Positions 1 to 12,200 of a DNA stretch of 64,000 nucleotides are shown one piece after another; position 1 is the stretch's first letter, and every line of letters begins with the position of its first letter. This stretch comes from Enoplolaimus lenunculus (taxonomy: Eukaryota; Nematoda; Enoplea; Enoplida; Thoracostomopsidae), in the NCBI GenBank assembly GCA_030248215.1, contig JASANG010002490.1, forward strand, positions 19,055 through 83,054. Reading direction: 5' to 3'. The notes below the pieces were generated by a model. It was not told the DNA's origin. It saw nothing but the letters and a program-made list of their open reading frames with translations, and did not search any database. The translations under genes and the position numbers were made by a program.

Positions 1-2079
1 ATGGTTTCATTGGTACTCTATTCATTTCAAGCGGACAAATTTAACAGCTTGCTTTTCATTTTACACAACGTATTGAACCAACGCTGCTAGCAAGTATGTG
101 TGAACGGGGTTGCAACTGTACTCGTCCCCCACGAACCCTAAGTAATTTTTGCTTATGCAATCATACACAGAATATATTGCTTAAGGTGGTTTGGTTATAC
201 AGTGTCGCCCTACGGTTTTTAAACGTTTTTCTCAAAAAACTTACAATCGCACGTGCCTCAAACCTGGACCTTGAGAAGGGTATGACTTAATACTACCGCG
301 CGGTATTTGTGGGTCTTTTGAACATACTTAGCTTACTGAAAATACTTCGATTGAAAAACGGCCGAAGCGGTTAAACACTTGGAACATGGGGTCCAGGCTT
401 GTGGATGAACATTAGCTGCGCCACTGAAAAGCGCCTTAAAATTACGGCTCTGAGAGAGTGTCAAGCGTGAGCATAATAGAATTAGCCTTGATTATCCAAC
501 CAAATTCGCGTTAATCTTGTGTCCGACTGCAACAAATACAGGTCACAATTTCAAATCTTGGTAACGGAAAAACATAACCACAGTTAGGCATAAAAGCTTA
601 AGCTTAGGTGCAAACTTTTATTTTGAGGGATATCTATAACCGTAGTAACAACGTATAGTTTTCTCCAAACCAGCGTAGCGATTGCTTTATGAAATTGTTC
701 TGACTACTAGATAAGAGTAAGTCTGCTATATATTTCGAACAGTTACGCTATAATTTGCTGTGCCGGACGCTGCCTGCCGCGCGCCACTGCACACCGCTAT
801 GCGTTGCTGACAGAAATGTAAGCAAAATCTATTTGGTGGAATTTTTAATAGAACGTTTTCAACGCAACATTACTAATGCTTGTAAAAGGTGTATTTTATT
901 CAATTTTATAAGTTAATCTTATATTTTGCTAATTATTAAATTCTTATCGCGTTAAAATAGCTGTCAAGCTGGAATTACGATTTGAAAATCATTTTATACA
1001 GCGGGGATTGTGCTTTTCTACCGGTGGCTGTGATCCTGGCTTAAAATTGCAATAACATTTAATTCGCCCAATTTTTCAAAAACGGAATACCATAAACCAA
1101 ATGACGTTGCGTACATTATTTAATATCAAACTTCATTTTGACGTTTATCCGTAGGGTATTTCTCAATAAGAACTTTAGTATAAAAATTTAATTAATTTTT
1201 AAGATTTCCTTATAGATTTAGAGAGATTTTGTCAAAAAATATATTACAAAAAAGACAACTATTTGTAATGCCTCAAGGTTTTCGCGTGTTTTTTTTTCGT
1301 AAAAACAGTGTTGCAATTAATTGTACTTCTAGCGGATTTGAGTACACCAAGGTTTGTTTGCTCGAACAGGTCACTGAATTTCTCGAAAAAATATTGTAAA
1401 TTATCCTCTTTGATCTCATGTACCAGACGAATTAAGCCATGAACGTAAGATTTAAAACGGAAAACGAATTTTACACTACTTTTCAACATTTAAATTTTTA
1501 ATTACACCTTCATCGAAACAAATGGTAATTGTATTGCCGGCACAACCAAGCCTTGAAAATGACTCTAGCAACTGTATTTTTGTTGAATCTGATTTTGGAT
1601 GAACTTTTTCGTAAAGAAATAAAAGTTGTCACATTTGGGAAGTTTTTAGTGACTTCGAGTTCATTTTTCAAAGTAAACTATTCAGTTGCTGATATTTTTC
1701 AAAAAAAAGCTGAAAACACCAATTTGAGTCAAGACATTCTATAAACTATAGTTAAAATTAACAAATTTAACATCATTACAATTGTATAAAATTTCTGTTT
1801 CATGTCAGGCACAAGTTCGCGTTCTGGGGCACTGGCAAAATTTACTGAAATCCGGTTTCGACTCTTTCATCAATTTTTTATCAGTTCCAGCTGCACTGGG
1901 CCCAGAGAACTATGAATATTGTTTGCGATTTTGCAAAACAAATGTTGCACAAAACTGAATAAATGCCAATTTTCATGCTTTATTATGGGTATTAATGATT
2001 TCTTGTGGCAAAAGTTTGGTTTTAAACATCACATTTGCACTCATTTTTGGTTTCATGTCTGTAGAAAGTTACGGACGAT
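1..2079. other. Intergenic, no gene recognised
   Basis: I see no supportable exon on either strand. Open frames are short, AT-rich and lack splice context. The sequence is low-GC and unique-looking, with no clear repeat until the MITE that follows. Confidence 0.6.
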
Positions 2080-2285
2080 GCCTAATGATCAAGGGCGGAA
2101 CGTTTTTCTGTGGGACTAGAATAAAATAAGTTTAAGCTTTAGACTAATTTTTTGCTTCGCTTAAGCTTAGGCTTATGCTTCTTAGGAATAAACTCATTCT
2201 TACTCTAAGGCTTGACTTAGGCTTATTCTTAGGTTAGGAATAAACTTATAACACTGTTCCGTCCCTGTTCTTTACATTGGTCAGT
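2080..2285. mobile_element. hAT-type MITE, subfamily B
   Basis: This is a non-autonomous element of about 205 bp. It starts near an AGGGGCGGAACG-like left end and finishes with the TTCTTTACATTGG-type right end. The interior has degenerate TTAGGC units in two blocks, as in the better copies at 42056-42254 and 48436-48640. It has no coding capacity. The superfamily is inferred from the 8-bp target duplications of sister copies, not from this one. Confidence 0.6.
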
Positions 2286-3992
2286 TACTTAGGACTTTCG
2301 TTTTTAAATTTAACCTAAACTTACGCATGCTGGTTTGTATGAATAGTGACGTCAAAACCTGTGACAACAGAACACGCTTGACTGTAGTGATCCGAATGAT
2401 CGTTATGAAAAGAACGAGTGGAGATCCGTATATTTTGATCCCGAATCAATAGGAAAAAAGTCCGCAAACATACACTTCAAAAATCCTAATTAGAGTCCAT
2501 ACATGTCAATAGCCAACAATCCTATAAATATGAGTATGGGTTTATAGATCAAATAAAGTTTAATACAAAACTTGATTACTGAAATTAAGTGTTACTTATT
2601 TTAAAGCAAGTACACGCAAAAAATGTGTCTGATATTTGTGAAACGATTTCTTAGATTATATATGAAATATAATTAAGAAGGTGTACTTGAAAAACATCTA
2701 TATTTTATTAAAGCTCGAATGCCCCACATACGTATTTTTCACAGCTTTCAAACGTTTCTTTACATGTTTTAAAATTTAATATACAGAGAAGAGTCATACA
2801 TATATGCAAATTCATTTACGTAAATACGAACATATACTGATAAGCAGGTGCGAAACGTTAAAGGCAAAGAAAGCAAACTGATTCTAGCCTGAATATGAGA
2901 ACATCCACGGTTGCCAATTTTACAACCACGTTCATTAGCTTCTGTTATAACAGAAAATTTTTCTCAAAAAGTATTGAAATAAGGTTCAAAAAATCGTAAT
3001 ATTAGGCGAAAAAGTGTACGTTTTTCGCTTTAATTTTATAAAAAATGTCTTAAACTTCAGAAAACTTTTCCAGTTTGGTTGCTGACAATACTTCCTGAGC
3101 AAACTTTGTTATACGTTTTTGTGCGCATATATAATTAGAATTAAAGATTCATAAGGGGAAGTAGCTGATTTTATAAGACTTGCAAACAAAGCTAAAAGTT
3201 TGCCTTGCCTACAATTTTTCTTGGGAGGATCCAATCCTTGGGCCCTTTCTGGCTACGGTACAACAACTTTCAAAAGTCAGATATTAACTAATTTAACTCA
3301 AACCGGCATATATAATGAAAAATGTGCAACGACAAGAAATAAGCTGAAACTCAGATAACAGGATGTAACCGAATAGAAATGTTTGTTGTTTGAAAACTTG
3401 CAAAAAATTCCAGCGTCGATTGTCAATGTCAATTTCAACCACGTCATACAAGAATTAAAGTACACGATGCATTATCTCCCCTGCTCATCTTAGTCCGGTC
3501 AGTAACGCATTACACCTCAGCAGGTTGGATATCTAATGAAATACCTCATTTTTAACTTTTTTTCGGCAAAATCATTTTCGCTGCTTAATTTTTAAATCGT
3601 CAATTTGCGAAAATTGCTAAGCTTTAGTGTTCATGTAAAATTCTCAAAAAAAGATCGAAAAAGAATGAATTTCTACGCTATAAAATGTATGAAACAGCGA
3701 TATATGTTCAACTTCGACTGAATGAACGATATTTCGGTCCAAGCAGTATTAAACAAGATGTATGATAAAGTTTTGTTTCGCCGTTATAAGTTATTCATTG
3801 TGTTATGTATATTCATTAAATAATTTATAGATGTTTTTAAACAATGCTTCAATGCCAAAGTATTTCATCAATATTGACTTGATTAATAACTTCAGAAAAC
3901 TACAAAGACTTGTAGCAGTCATCTGCAATTTATATTGCAATAATTTAACGAATAAAAAAACTGAGGATCAGATGCTTTGAAAAACACAAAAT
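2286..3992. other. Intergenic with decayed MITE fragments
   Basis: No gene is recognised. Around 2390-2560 there are phrases such as CCCGAATCAATAGG and TTAGAGTCCATA that match the interior of the TA-flanked 430-445 bp MITE seen whole at 53583-54027, so this is an old fragment of that family. The remainder is AT-rich and featureless. Confidence 0.45.
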
Positions 3993-4263
3993 TTAACCCT
4001 TTCTCACATGAATATTTTCAATGTCGTACGAGATGTAATTTCAAGGTAAGATTCGATCTCCAGTCTCATGGGAGGAAGGCGATTACGCTGACCACTGAAC
4101 TATAGTAGCTTGACGCTCGAGCCCGAGTGGACTCTCACGTCTTGCGGAGCTTTCGCGATGCGCAGATATGTTGGAGTTGTGAAACACTGCTCACAGTGTC
4201 TGTATTGCTCGCATATTATTACTTTTAGTTGCTCATAGCATACTCTATGAGTGAAAGGGTTAA
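3993..4263. mobile_element. TTAA-flanked MITE with tRNA-like core
   Basis: A 271-bp element bounded by TTAACCCTTTC at the left and its complement GAAAGGGTTAA at the right. Each outer TTAA fits a piggyBac-type target duplication. On the minus strand the middle reads like a tRNA: an A-box region TAGTTCAGTGGTCA, then about 30 bases later GATCGAATC, which fits the pol III B-box GWTCRANNC. Two sister copies lie at 32928-33198 and 33223-33473. Either a tRNA-derived SINE was captured between TIRs, or the family is a MITE that picked up a tRNA gene. Confidence 0.65.
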
Positions 4264-5071
4264 CTTTGGATAGGTGAAATAGAAAATTTGATTTCAATAT
4301 ATTACGATATTTGGATTAATATTTGCGCCTTTCATTAGCCTCAATATTGAGTTGCAACCAGTAGGTGTCTGTATTCCTAATTACGGTCCATAGATGGTAC
4401 AGTTTACAGTTGCCACTTAGAGTCCAAAAATGTCTATTATTACTATGTAGTAGACCACGGAAATAATTCACCTATAGCTTGGAGTGCGTTGAGAGGCGCC
4501 CTTTTACACACAATTTCACTCCAGCCCAAAAACTATTCTACAGTGCCAAAAAAAGGTGTCACAAAAATTTTTCCACCCCACGTATTCTTAGTGCCCCGTT
4601 TACTGATAATTTCAAATTGCGGGACTGAAATGATTGTTTAGCATCAAACACACGGATCCCTTGGACACATCTAAATATATTACAGTTGATGTTCGACTTG
4701 TACCCTTAGGCAAAATTTATTTTTGGAGCCGGATATGAAGTAAAAGTGCTGGCAAAATTGCAGAAATATATTGCTACACAGTGACCGCATCTCGTTATGA
4801 ATGGCTTATAATGGCAACTGTTCAACCTTTTCTCGCACAGAGTATGCGACCTACTCTTTTATAGACCCACCAGAAACCTGAACGCCCCGCGAAGAAACAT
4901 GGGCCGAGTATGCTATGAGTACCTTTATCATCACCGTGCCAGTGAAATAATGCACATTGCTCCAGTTTTAACATTTTGTTCGCATGCGTAATAAAAAATA
5001 TTTACTATACATGAGAGCCCTTCGGTTCGAACGAGAAGATCTTGAGTTGAAGTGGTCATAACAAACGCTTA
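4264..5071. other. Intergenic with MITE debris
   Basis: No gene is seen. At 4852-4906 there is the right arm of a MITE related to the TTAGGC families (ACTCTTTTATAGACCCACC ... ACATGGGCC), matching 41486-41540. Near 4370-4440 there are decayed phrases of the TA-flanked MITE. Confidence 0.45.
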
Positions 5072-5269
5072 CACTGCAAAATATGGCGAGTCAAATTGAC
5101 TCTCTCTGAAAGAGACTTTTCCTGAATACACAAACTGAGTCACAATTCGACTCCGCCTGAGTCAAATTCAACTCAATTTGACTCTGGCGGAGTCGAATTT
5201 TGACTCAGTTTTGTGTGGTCATGAAAAGCCTCTTTCAGAGAGTTAATATGACTTACCATTTTTGCAGTG
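5072..5269. mobile_element. Palindromic TA-flanked MITE (GAGTCAAATTGACTC family)
   Basis: A near-perfect inverted repeat of 198 bp. The left arm begins CACTGCAAAATATGG and the right arm ends CCATTTTTGCAGTG. Direct TA dinucleotides flank both ends. The interior repeats GAGTCAAATTGACTC-like words that are themselves palindromic, so the whole element can fold into one long hairpin. Sister copies are at 39301, 39663, 55626 and 57550. The TA target suggests a Tc1/mariner-type origin. Confidence 0.75.
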
Positions 5270-7457
5270 TACCATCCATAAGCCCGTGGTTCGAATTGTA
5301 AGTTGAAACTAGCATTTAAAGTCAATGAAATATAAAATATTCATCTGACTAACGGCCATCAAATCGCGTATTCACAACGGCAATGTGTATTATTCTAATT
5401 TTTTTCCTATTGACTTCTTAAAATTATTAATAAATTTGAAGAAATTTCGTTGTCTTTGTAAATCTTAACTACAAAGAATTTCAAAATTTACGAATGCTTT
5501 AAAGTTTCGAACTCAAATTATTTGGTCCTGGAGTCATTATGCGCTACAATTAGGTTTAATTGACATTTACGGACTCTAGTTAGGGCTTAGGGACTCAGTC
5601 CGCTTACGGACTCTTATTACGGATACGGACTCCTATTGATTTAAACTCAAAATGTGGACCCCCTCTTATTACTTCCTCTTATTCAAGTCAATACAGTATG
5701 TCAACCTATTTCGGTACAATTTATGCCGTTTGGTTTTTGTAGTAATATATCTGGATTTAAATCAGCTGTATTTTTTTCGAAAATACGCTCGTGTGCACAT
5801 TAATGCGCAATTTCAACAAAATGAAACACATTTTCGAATTTATTTTTGCTATATTTCTCTGTAAATAATTAATAACTATGGAGTGAAGATTTTAAGAAAA
5901 AATGACAGTAATTAAGCAAATGAAAACATGGAAAAAAATTTAAGCAATAAAAATTTCAAATATATATCATAATTTAAACTGAAAAATATTCAGTTGTCAT
6001 AATTCACTTTGAATTATTATTTTTAGTAGCAGAATAAGGTATATACTGTAGTGAAGTGACCCGAATAAGAAGACGGAGAAAAAATAACGGAAACGGAAAA
6101 CAGATATTGAAGTATAAAAGTTTCAAAGATGTTTTTTTCTGCCAACACAATTGGGATATGCAAATATTGATTAACCTGCAGTGAAAAATTGCGAGATATG
6201 TCCGTGATTTGCAACTAATTCTTGAGAATTGAAAATAACAACATTTTCGTTAATGTATAACGGCAACGCAAACGACGATTTTTAACAGAAACGGATATCC
6301 GATTACACCCTGAGATTCGGTATTGCAAATATGCGTTGAATGAAACGTTTATTAGTCTATTATCAAAACCTTGACCGATAATGCAAGGTTTCACTTAAGG
6401 ATGTACTTTCTAAACATGCTTTAAAGTTTTGAACTAACCTTTATATTGTCCTGAAGTCATTTATGCACTACAATTACGTATGATTGACATAATGGACTCT
6501 GATTATTGTTTAGAGACTCTTTCTGATTGCAAACTCTTATTAGGGATAATGACCCTTACTGATTGTGACTAAAAACGGGGACCTCCAAACGGACACCCAT
6601 TTTTACCGGAAACGGATCGGTTACACCCTGATATATTATATATCGTTTACACTGTGTAATAAACAAAATAGAGTTTGGCTGTCTGAAGATAATCTCTTAC
6701 TTATGTATTTGTTAAGGAAATACTTAGTCAATTTTTGTTTTCTAAATTATACTTATCACAGTAAATTCTAGTGAGTTGATTTTTGCTTTGAATGAGTTAA
6801 ACTCACTCAGAATCCTGAGTTATGAATTAGGCTTTTCTGAACTCAAAATTGTGAATTGATTGAACTCACTCTGAGTTAATTAACGAACTCATCCGGAAAA
6901 AATTCAGCTCAGTGCGAGCGGATGTTTCCTGTTATTAACTCAGAAATAACCAAAAATTACTGACACAGTCTGTAGTTGACTAATCAACTCCAAGTCACTG
7001 AACAAATGTGTCTTGGTACAGACTGAAAGTTTCGGTATAAAACCTAAACATATGATTAACCAGCTTACGATCTGCTCAACCAGCTGGATGCTTATAGTCT
7101 TTAAAATAACCAAAATAAATGTACTATGAATAGATCCCTCGAGAATGATAGTTTGACAAAAACTATAATAGAAACAGCATTTATGCAAAACCAAACCATA
7201 ACTTTTAAAGCTTTGGTGATGACAAGTTTAACCTTTGGCTATTTTTTTTTCTCAACCAACGTTAACATTTGACAAACTGCGTCAATTCGGTTAATCCATT
7301 CGGTTCTCATAGAACTTATTTTGCTACATTAACGTTATTTCATTCGTAACCTACACCAGAGGTGAACCCGGTCACCGGCGTTCGACCAGCCGGTCCGGCC
7401 GCTAACATTTCGCTTGCCTTAGCGTAAAAACAACGCCTAAAAATTATCCCTTAAAAT
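5270..7457. other. Intergenic, mosaic of MITE fragments
   Basis: No gene is recognised. At about 5460-5697 lies the right half of the CTGTATTGACCCGAATAAG family, ending CAATACAG followed by TA. At 6043-6090 and 6400-6590 there are further decayed pieces of the same family. At about 6756-6910 there is a degraded copy of the GAGTTGATT family, starting CACAGTAAATTCTAGTGAG. The small open frames here are repeat-derived. Confidence 0.5.
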
Positions 7458-7650
7458 ATGGAGGAAAAGTGGAACAACTGCCTAGAAGAACTCGACATCG
7501 GCGACAGAGCCGTACTTGCAACAACCGCGGTGCAACTTTGTGGTTCATTGGTAAAGGCAAGGAAGGGAATCGTTTGAACTTTCTGACGCACAACAAACGA
7601 ACTATAGACTGCTGAAGAAACAAATATTGAAAATAAAGAAAGTCCGTTTC
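7458..7650 (+). pseudogene. Possible short coding exon, unknown, frameshifted
   Basis: Starting from ATG at 7458 the plus strand encodes MEEKWNNCLEELDIGDRAVL and a further 19 residues (39 codons) with balanced, GC-richer codon use than its surroundings. An in-frame stop closes it. From about 7569 another frame continues with SFELSDAQQTNYRLLKKQ and a basic, coiled-coil-like stretch, running into a good donor (AAA|GTAAGT) at 7651. The two halves read like one exon with a single frameshift, but that is inference. I recognise no family. It could also be a chance open region. Confidence 0.25.
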
Positions 7651-7924
7651 AAAATTGACAAAGTAAGTATTCGATTCAATGAAACATTTAGAAGGAATGG
7701 TGTATGCTTCTATCACCAGTACAAGTGAAATAATCGGGGACTTGAGGCGTCGACACGATTTCACTCCGAATGTTATTTAAATGTTTTTTTCAGCGAGCGA
7801 AGGCATCCGCGGTAGTTTAAGACTTAACCGATTCCGCAGGTTTATTCTAACGAATGTAAAATGTCCACTTTTTTTGTCACTGCTGAAAAATAGTCGGGTA
7901 TATCTCTTTCTGGATCCATGTTAC

Positions 7925-8125
7925 TTTAAGGTGCGTCCAGGTTTCTGGTGGGTCTATAAAAGAGTAAGTTTAAATTGCAGATTACATTTTTTGCTTAGAA
8001 TTAGGCTTAGGCTTCGGCTTAGGCTTAGTGTTAGGAACACAATTTTGCAACGCTTAGGCTTAGGCTTAGGTTCAAAAATACGCTTAATCCACTGTTGCGC
8101 CCGTTAAAGTAACATTGGCCCCTTT
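7925..8125. mobile_element. TTAGGC-cored MITE, third subfamily
   Basis: A roughly 200-bp element running from GTTACTTTAAGGTGCGTCC to AAAGTAACATTGGCCCC. Its arms are inverted copies of each other, and it has a core of TTAGGC repeats in two blocks. The same ends occur at 30841-30960, 41486-41540 and 52385-52460. A 108-aa open frame across it is repeat-derived and not a gene. Confidence 0.55.
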
Positions 8126-8529
8126 ATGTATGGGTATCTGTTTCGGATCCTGCTTAACCATACTTATCATTTCATTTTGAGTACATATTAGCGAACAGAC
8201 AAGAACCTTTTTAAAAACATTTTAAAATTGTCGTTAACTCGAAAAAATAAATAAATACTTAAAATAAAGCATAAAAATGTCTGTACCAATATGCATTAAC
8301 CCATTTTATGCCGTGTCGTTGTTTACACACGACACCAGCATATCCGTAACGAACTCAACGCATTAGGGGATCCAACAAAATACCAATGTTACACAGACAT
8401 GTTTACAGTCGGGTTGTAAACTGACGTTGAAATTAAAATATTTTCAAGCTGAGCCGTTTCGGGTTCTTTTAAATGTGGGCCCGTGAACGAAATTTATTAG
8501 AATTAGCTATGACATATAATTATCACCTG

Positions 8530-8781
8530 CACTGTAAATCCCAGTAAGTTAATTGATCAGCTCATACGGAAAGTTAGTTATTTCTGAGTTAATAACAGTT
8601 AAACTTTAACTCACGTTGAGTTGAGTTGATTTTCTATGTGAGTTGAGTTGACTCCGGGTGAGTTGATTAAATAAATCAGAATGTGCTGAATCAACTCAGA
8701 TTGTGAGTCTTGATAGTCCTAACTCAGATTGAGTGATTTAATTCATTCTGAGTTACAATCAACTCACTGGAATTTACAGTG
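8530..8781. mobile_element. MITE of the CACTGTAAAT / GAGTTGATT family
   Basis: A 252-bp inverted-repeat element with ends CACTGTAAATCCCAGT and CTGGAATTTACAGTG. The flanking dinucleotide is TG on both sides. The interior is packed with palindromic AACTCA/TGAGTT words. Other copies are at 24812-25062, 46660-46840 and 61345-62015. It is non-coding. Confidence 0.75.
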
Positions 8782-9251
8782 TGGTTCTCACACTTTCGGG
8801 TCAAATAAAATCAACCACAATAACCGAATAAGCACGAGCCGAATAAGATAATTGTTTTGATGCGGGTATACCAGCAAGTAAAGAATTTTAACGTGTGGGC
8901 TAAAGTTTAAAAATCGTTACCCACCTAAAATTTTCACAAAAACAGCAAACAACATAGCTGTACCGGTGGTGCTGTGTAATGTGCAATGTTATCCTGTGTT
9001 TACATTTTTATACTTACTGTAAAATTAAACAATTGTATTGAACGCAGAAGGAAAAATATGGCGGGTATTACGTAAAAGCGGGTAACAGTAAAAGAATTCT
9101 GCGCGAGTAAAGGCGGGTAACTGGTAAAGGAATTTTGTGCGCGTATACCCGCGGGTAAAAAAAATTCGGCAGGTAAGGTGCAGCTCGGGTGAAGAAATCT
9201 TTACCCACTTACAAATTTGTTCCTGAGTCGAACTTGGGCGAGGGCGGGATT
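8782..9251. other. Region downstream of kelch gene with decayed short repeats
   Basis: Between about 9060 and 9180 the phrases GCGGGTAA and AAAGGAATT recur in degenerate form, which suggests a decayed short tandem repeat. This should include the kelch 3' UTR (minus strand), but I cannot place a polyadenylation site with confidence. Confidence 0.35.
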
Positions 9252-12200
9252 CTACAGCACCACATAAGCATAAGAAAATCGCGGTTGCCGTATGGAAGCC
9301 ACAATTTTCCACTGTTTTGTAACAGAATCAAACCGTTCAACACTTTTTAGCAGACCTTTTGCATTCCAGCCCCCAACAGCGAATAAATAGTTTCCAATAG
9401 CAACCAGGGCAAAATCTTGTCGTCCTTGAATCATCGAGGGTACTCGCTCCCATAATCCACGGTGAGGCGTGAACGCCCAGCAGTCGTGCGTAGCGTCTGT
9501 GCCGTTCCACCCACCGCACGTATAAATTCGCGGATCAATGACGGCTGATGCGTGCAGTGTGGTTGGATGCGGCAGCGGACGCACGTACCACCAAGATTTT
9601 TTGTCGAAGTCGTATCTGAAACAAATTGTTTTATTATCAGCTGGGCCCTGTATTCTCAAATGTGTGTAGCATTTATCACCAGTAGGAGTCAGGTCTTGTT
9701 TTAACCTGTGATCATTGATGTTTGAAATTAAACACATTTTTCGCATTTGATTTGCCCAATTGCTGTAAAAATGAAATCCACAATTGCAGTAGTTTGTCAG
9801 TTCGAAAACGTATATCGCTAGACTATTGATAGGTGCTGTACGCATTTTAAGATTATAGCACCGAATTCATTTAACGAACTCAGTCACGTTTTCATTTCAC
9901 GAACTCAGCCAAGATTTCATTTCACGAGGACATAGCATTAAGCAATATAGTTATTATATATGCCAATAGCGTTTTATTTCAAATCGGAAGTGCCAAAGAT
10001 TTCATTTCGAAAGAGCACAATTTCTGATAATGAGTTTCTGTGATCGAAAGTAGCGAATGTGAAAAAACATTTAATATTTTAGAGCCGCCTGCAGGTTGTG
10101 GGTTATGTGCGTTCCGACTTAAGCTTACGATTTTAGTTTAGCTTTCGCTAGTTGTCAAGTGTTTCAATTACATAGGAAACGTAAGTAACTAAAAGATAAA
10201 AGTTCAGATTCAACGCTAAAATCTTTAAAATAGCTTTTCTTCTGAATTAAAGTCATAGATTCGTTCGAACATTTTGAATATAGTTACGGTTTGTTCTAAA
10301 ATTTCAAACCGTAGGGCACCCACCTTTCAACAGCATCCAAATTTCCTCGCTCATCATGCCCCCCAATCACATAGAGGGCGCCATCAAAGCCAACAGCGGA
10401 CGCGCCGACTCGCGGCATTCTCATTGGCTGCTGGAGCCACGTCCATTTTTGAGTATCAGATCGTAACAATTCACAGCTCGCTGCGTAATAGTTACGATCT
10501 GATTTACCCCCGCAGACATATAACGTACCGCGGTACGTTATTGCTGCAGCGTTCGCGCGTGTTGTTCGCAACGAATATGAGCGAACAAAACCATGGCTGC
10601 GCCGCCCATCGCCATTTCCACCCTGTCCATTTGGCCCCTGACCCGCTGCTACAGCACCGGTGAACACTTCAGTACTCGCTAGGAACGCAGAATCGTGATA
10701 GCCACCCGCGACAAACAGTTTTTCACCATCGTCGAGTAGTCCGGCGAAATGAAATGCTCGACCTGTAAAGTTTTAAAAATTTTAAAATTCTTAATTTCAA
10801 ATTTAAGTTTTAAGTCTAAACCGTAGTTTAATCCTATGTTTTATTCTAGGCAAAAGTATGATACCTGATACTGTAGTAACAAGAATAAAACGGTGTAATA
10901 ACAGAGGGTCTTCATTTTATGTTCTAATCAATATTATTCTGTATCCCTAATTAGAGTCCGTTAATCTAACCGAATAACAAGATGAGGGCAAACAAATGTT
11001 TCTTGAGTACACGGAATGTTTACAGCGACAACTAATTTAAATATTTACTAAGCCTAAGCCTAAGCCACAAACCAGTTTAGCGTCTAACCGCCAGTTTGAG
11101 ATAAATCCTCTGTCACTTGCACAAATATTTGAATGATTGCTTTGAAATTATGCAAAAAATACAACATTGCTACGAACAGATGACAACACTGACACCACAA
11201 ACCGGAAAATTTTTTACGAGTTAAGCATGTAATAATACTTGCAGCACAGTAAAACGATAAAATGTATTAACAATAGACCGCTTTTTGGGACAAAATCGTG
11301 CGCAAAAATTGAACTGGATGACCGCGACAAATTTAGGGAAACGCAGGCCAACAATTTAACAGGAAGGTAACAGTTCAATCGAAACATTACGTAAACTTTT
11401 CGAGGTCTTGGTATTGACATGAACAAAGTCTCCGAAGACCAACTAAATATGAAAGGTGCAGCCGGGCCCGGAGCCAAGGGGGGAGGCAGGACGGGGCCTT
11501 AGCCCCCCCCCCCCGGAATAATTTTGGCCCCTAAAAAATTGTCAACTTTGGTTGTAACTCATTAAAAGCCCTTGAATTCCTCTCCTGAAAATTTTTTAGC
11601 CGCCCCTAGCAAGGTGAGCTAGCTACGGGCCAGGGTACAGCCCTCTTATGCGCCCGTGCAGTTGTTAATGTTTGAGATACGTTGAATTTACTTGCCTGCA
11701 ATTAGCGTTTCGTTCAACTGGCGGTTGTAGCCTGGGAAATTGGGACAATAAAGTTCGAGGGTTGAAGTCACTCCATTTTCATTCATACCACCAATCAACA
11801 AAATACAGTTGCCTCGAAACGGAACATCAAACAAATTTGACCGCGATGTATATCCTGGAAAAAAGCAATTCATTCACATGTTTTTACAATAACTTGCATA
11901 CGCAATGTCACAATTTTAATTGATATCATGTGTTAGTAGAAATACCTTCAGGTACACAGACTAAAAATTTTGAATTGGAATTTAATAGACAATTGTCAAT
12001 CAAGTTTCAAGGCTTGTACAAATCCTTAACATATGCCAAAACGGTGTATTTTAAGAGAGTTGCACATGTGTGCTACAACGGATTACTAGTCGATTACTAG
12101 TCTATACTACGAGCAACTTAAAACAAACAAACTGTGTACGCCAAATACACAGATTGACTGTGTTAAGCTCCTCGCGCTTGAGCGTTTAAGCTTTGATAGT

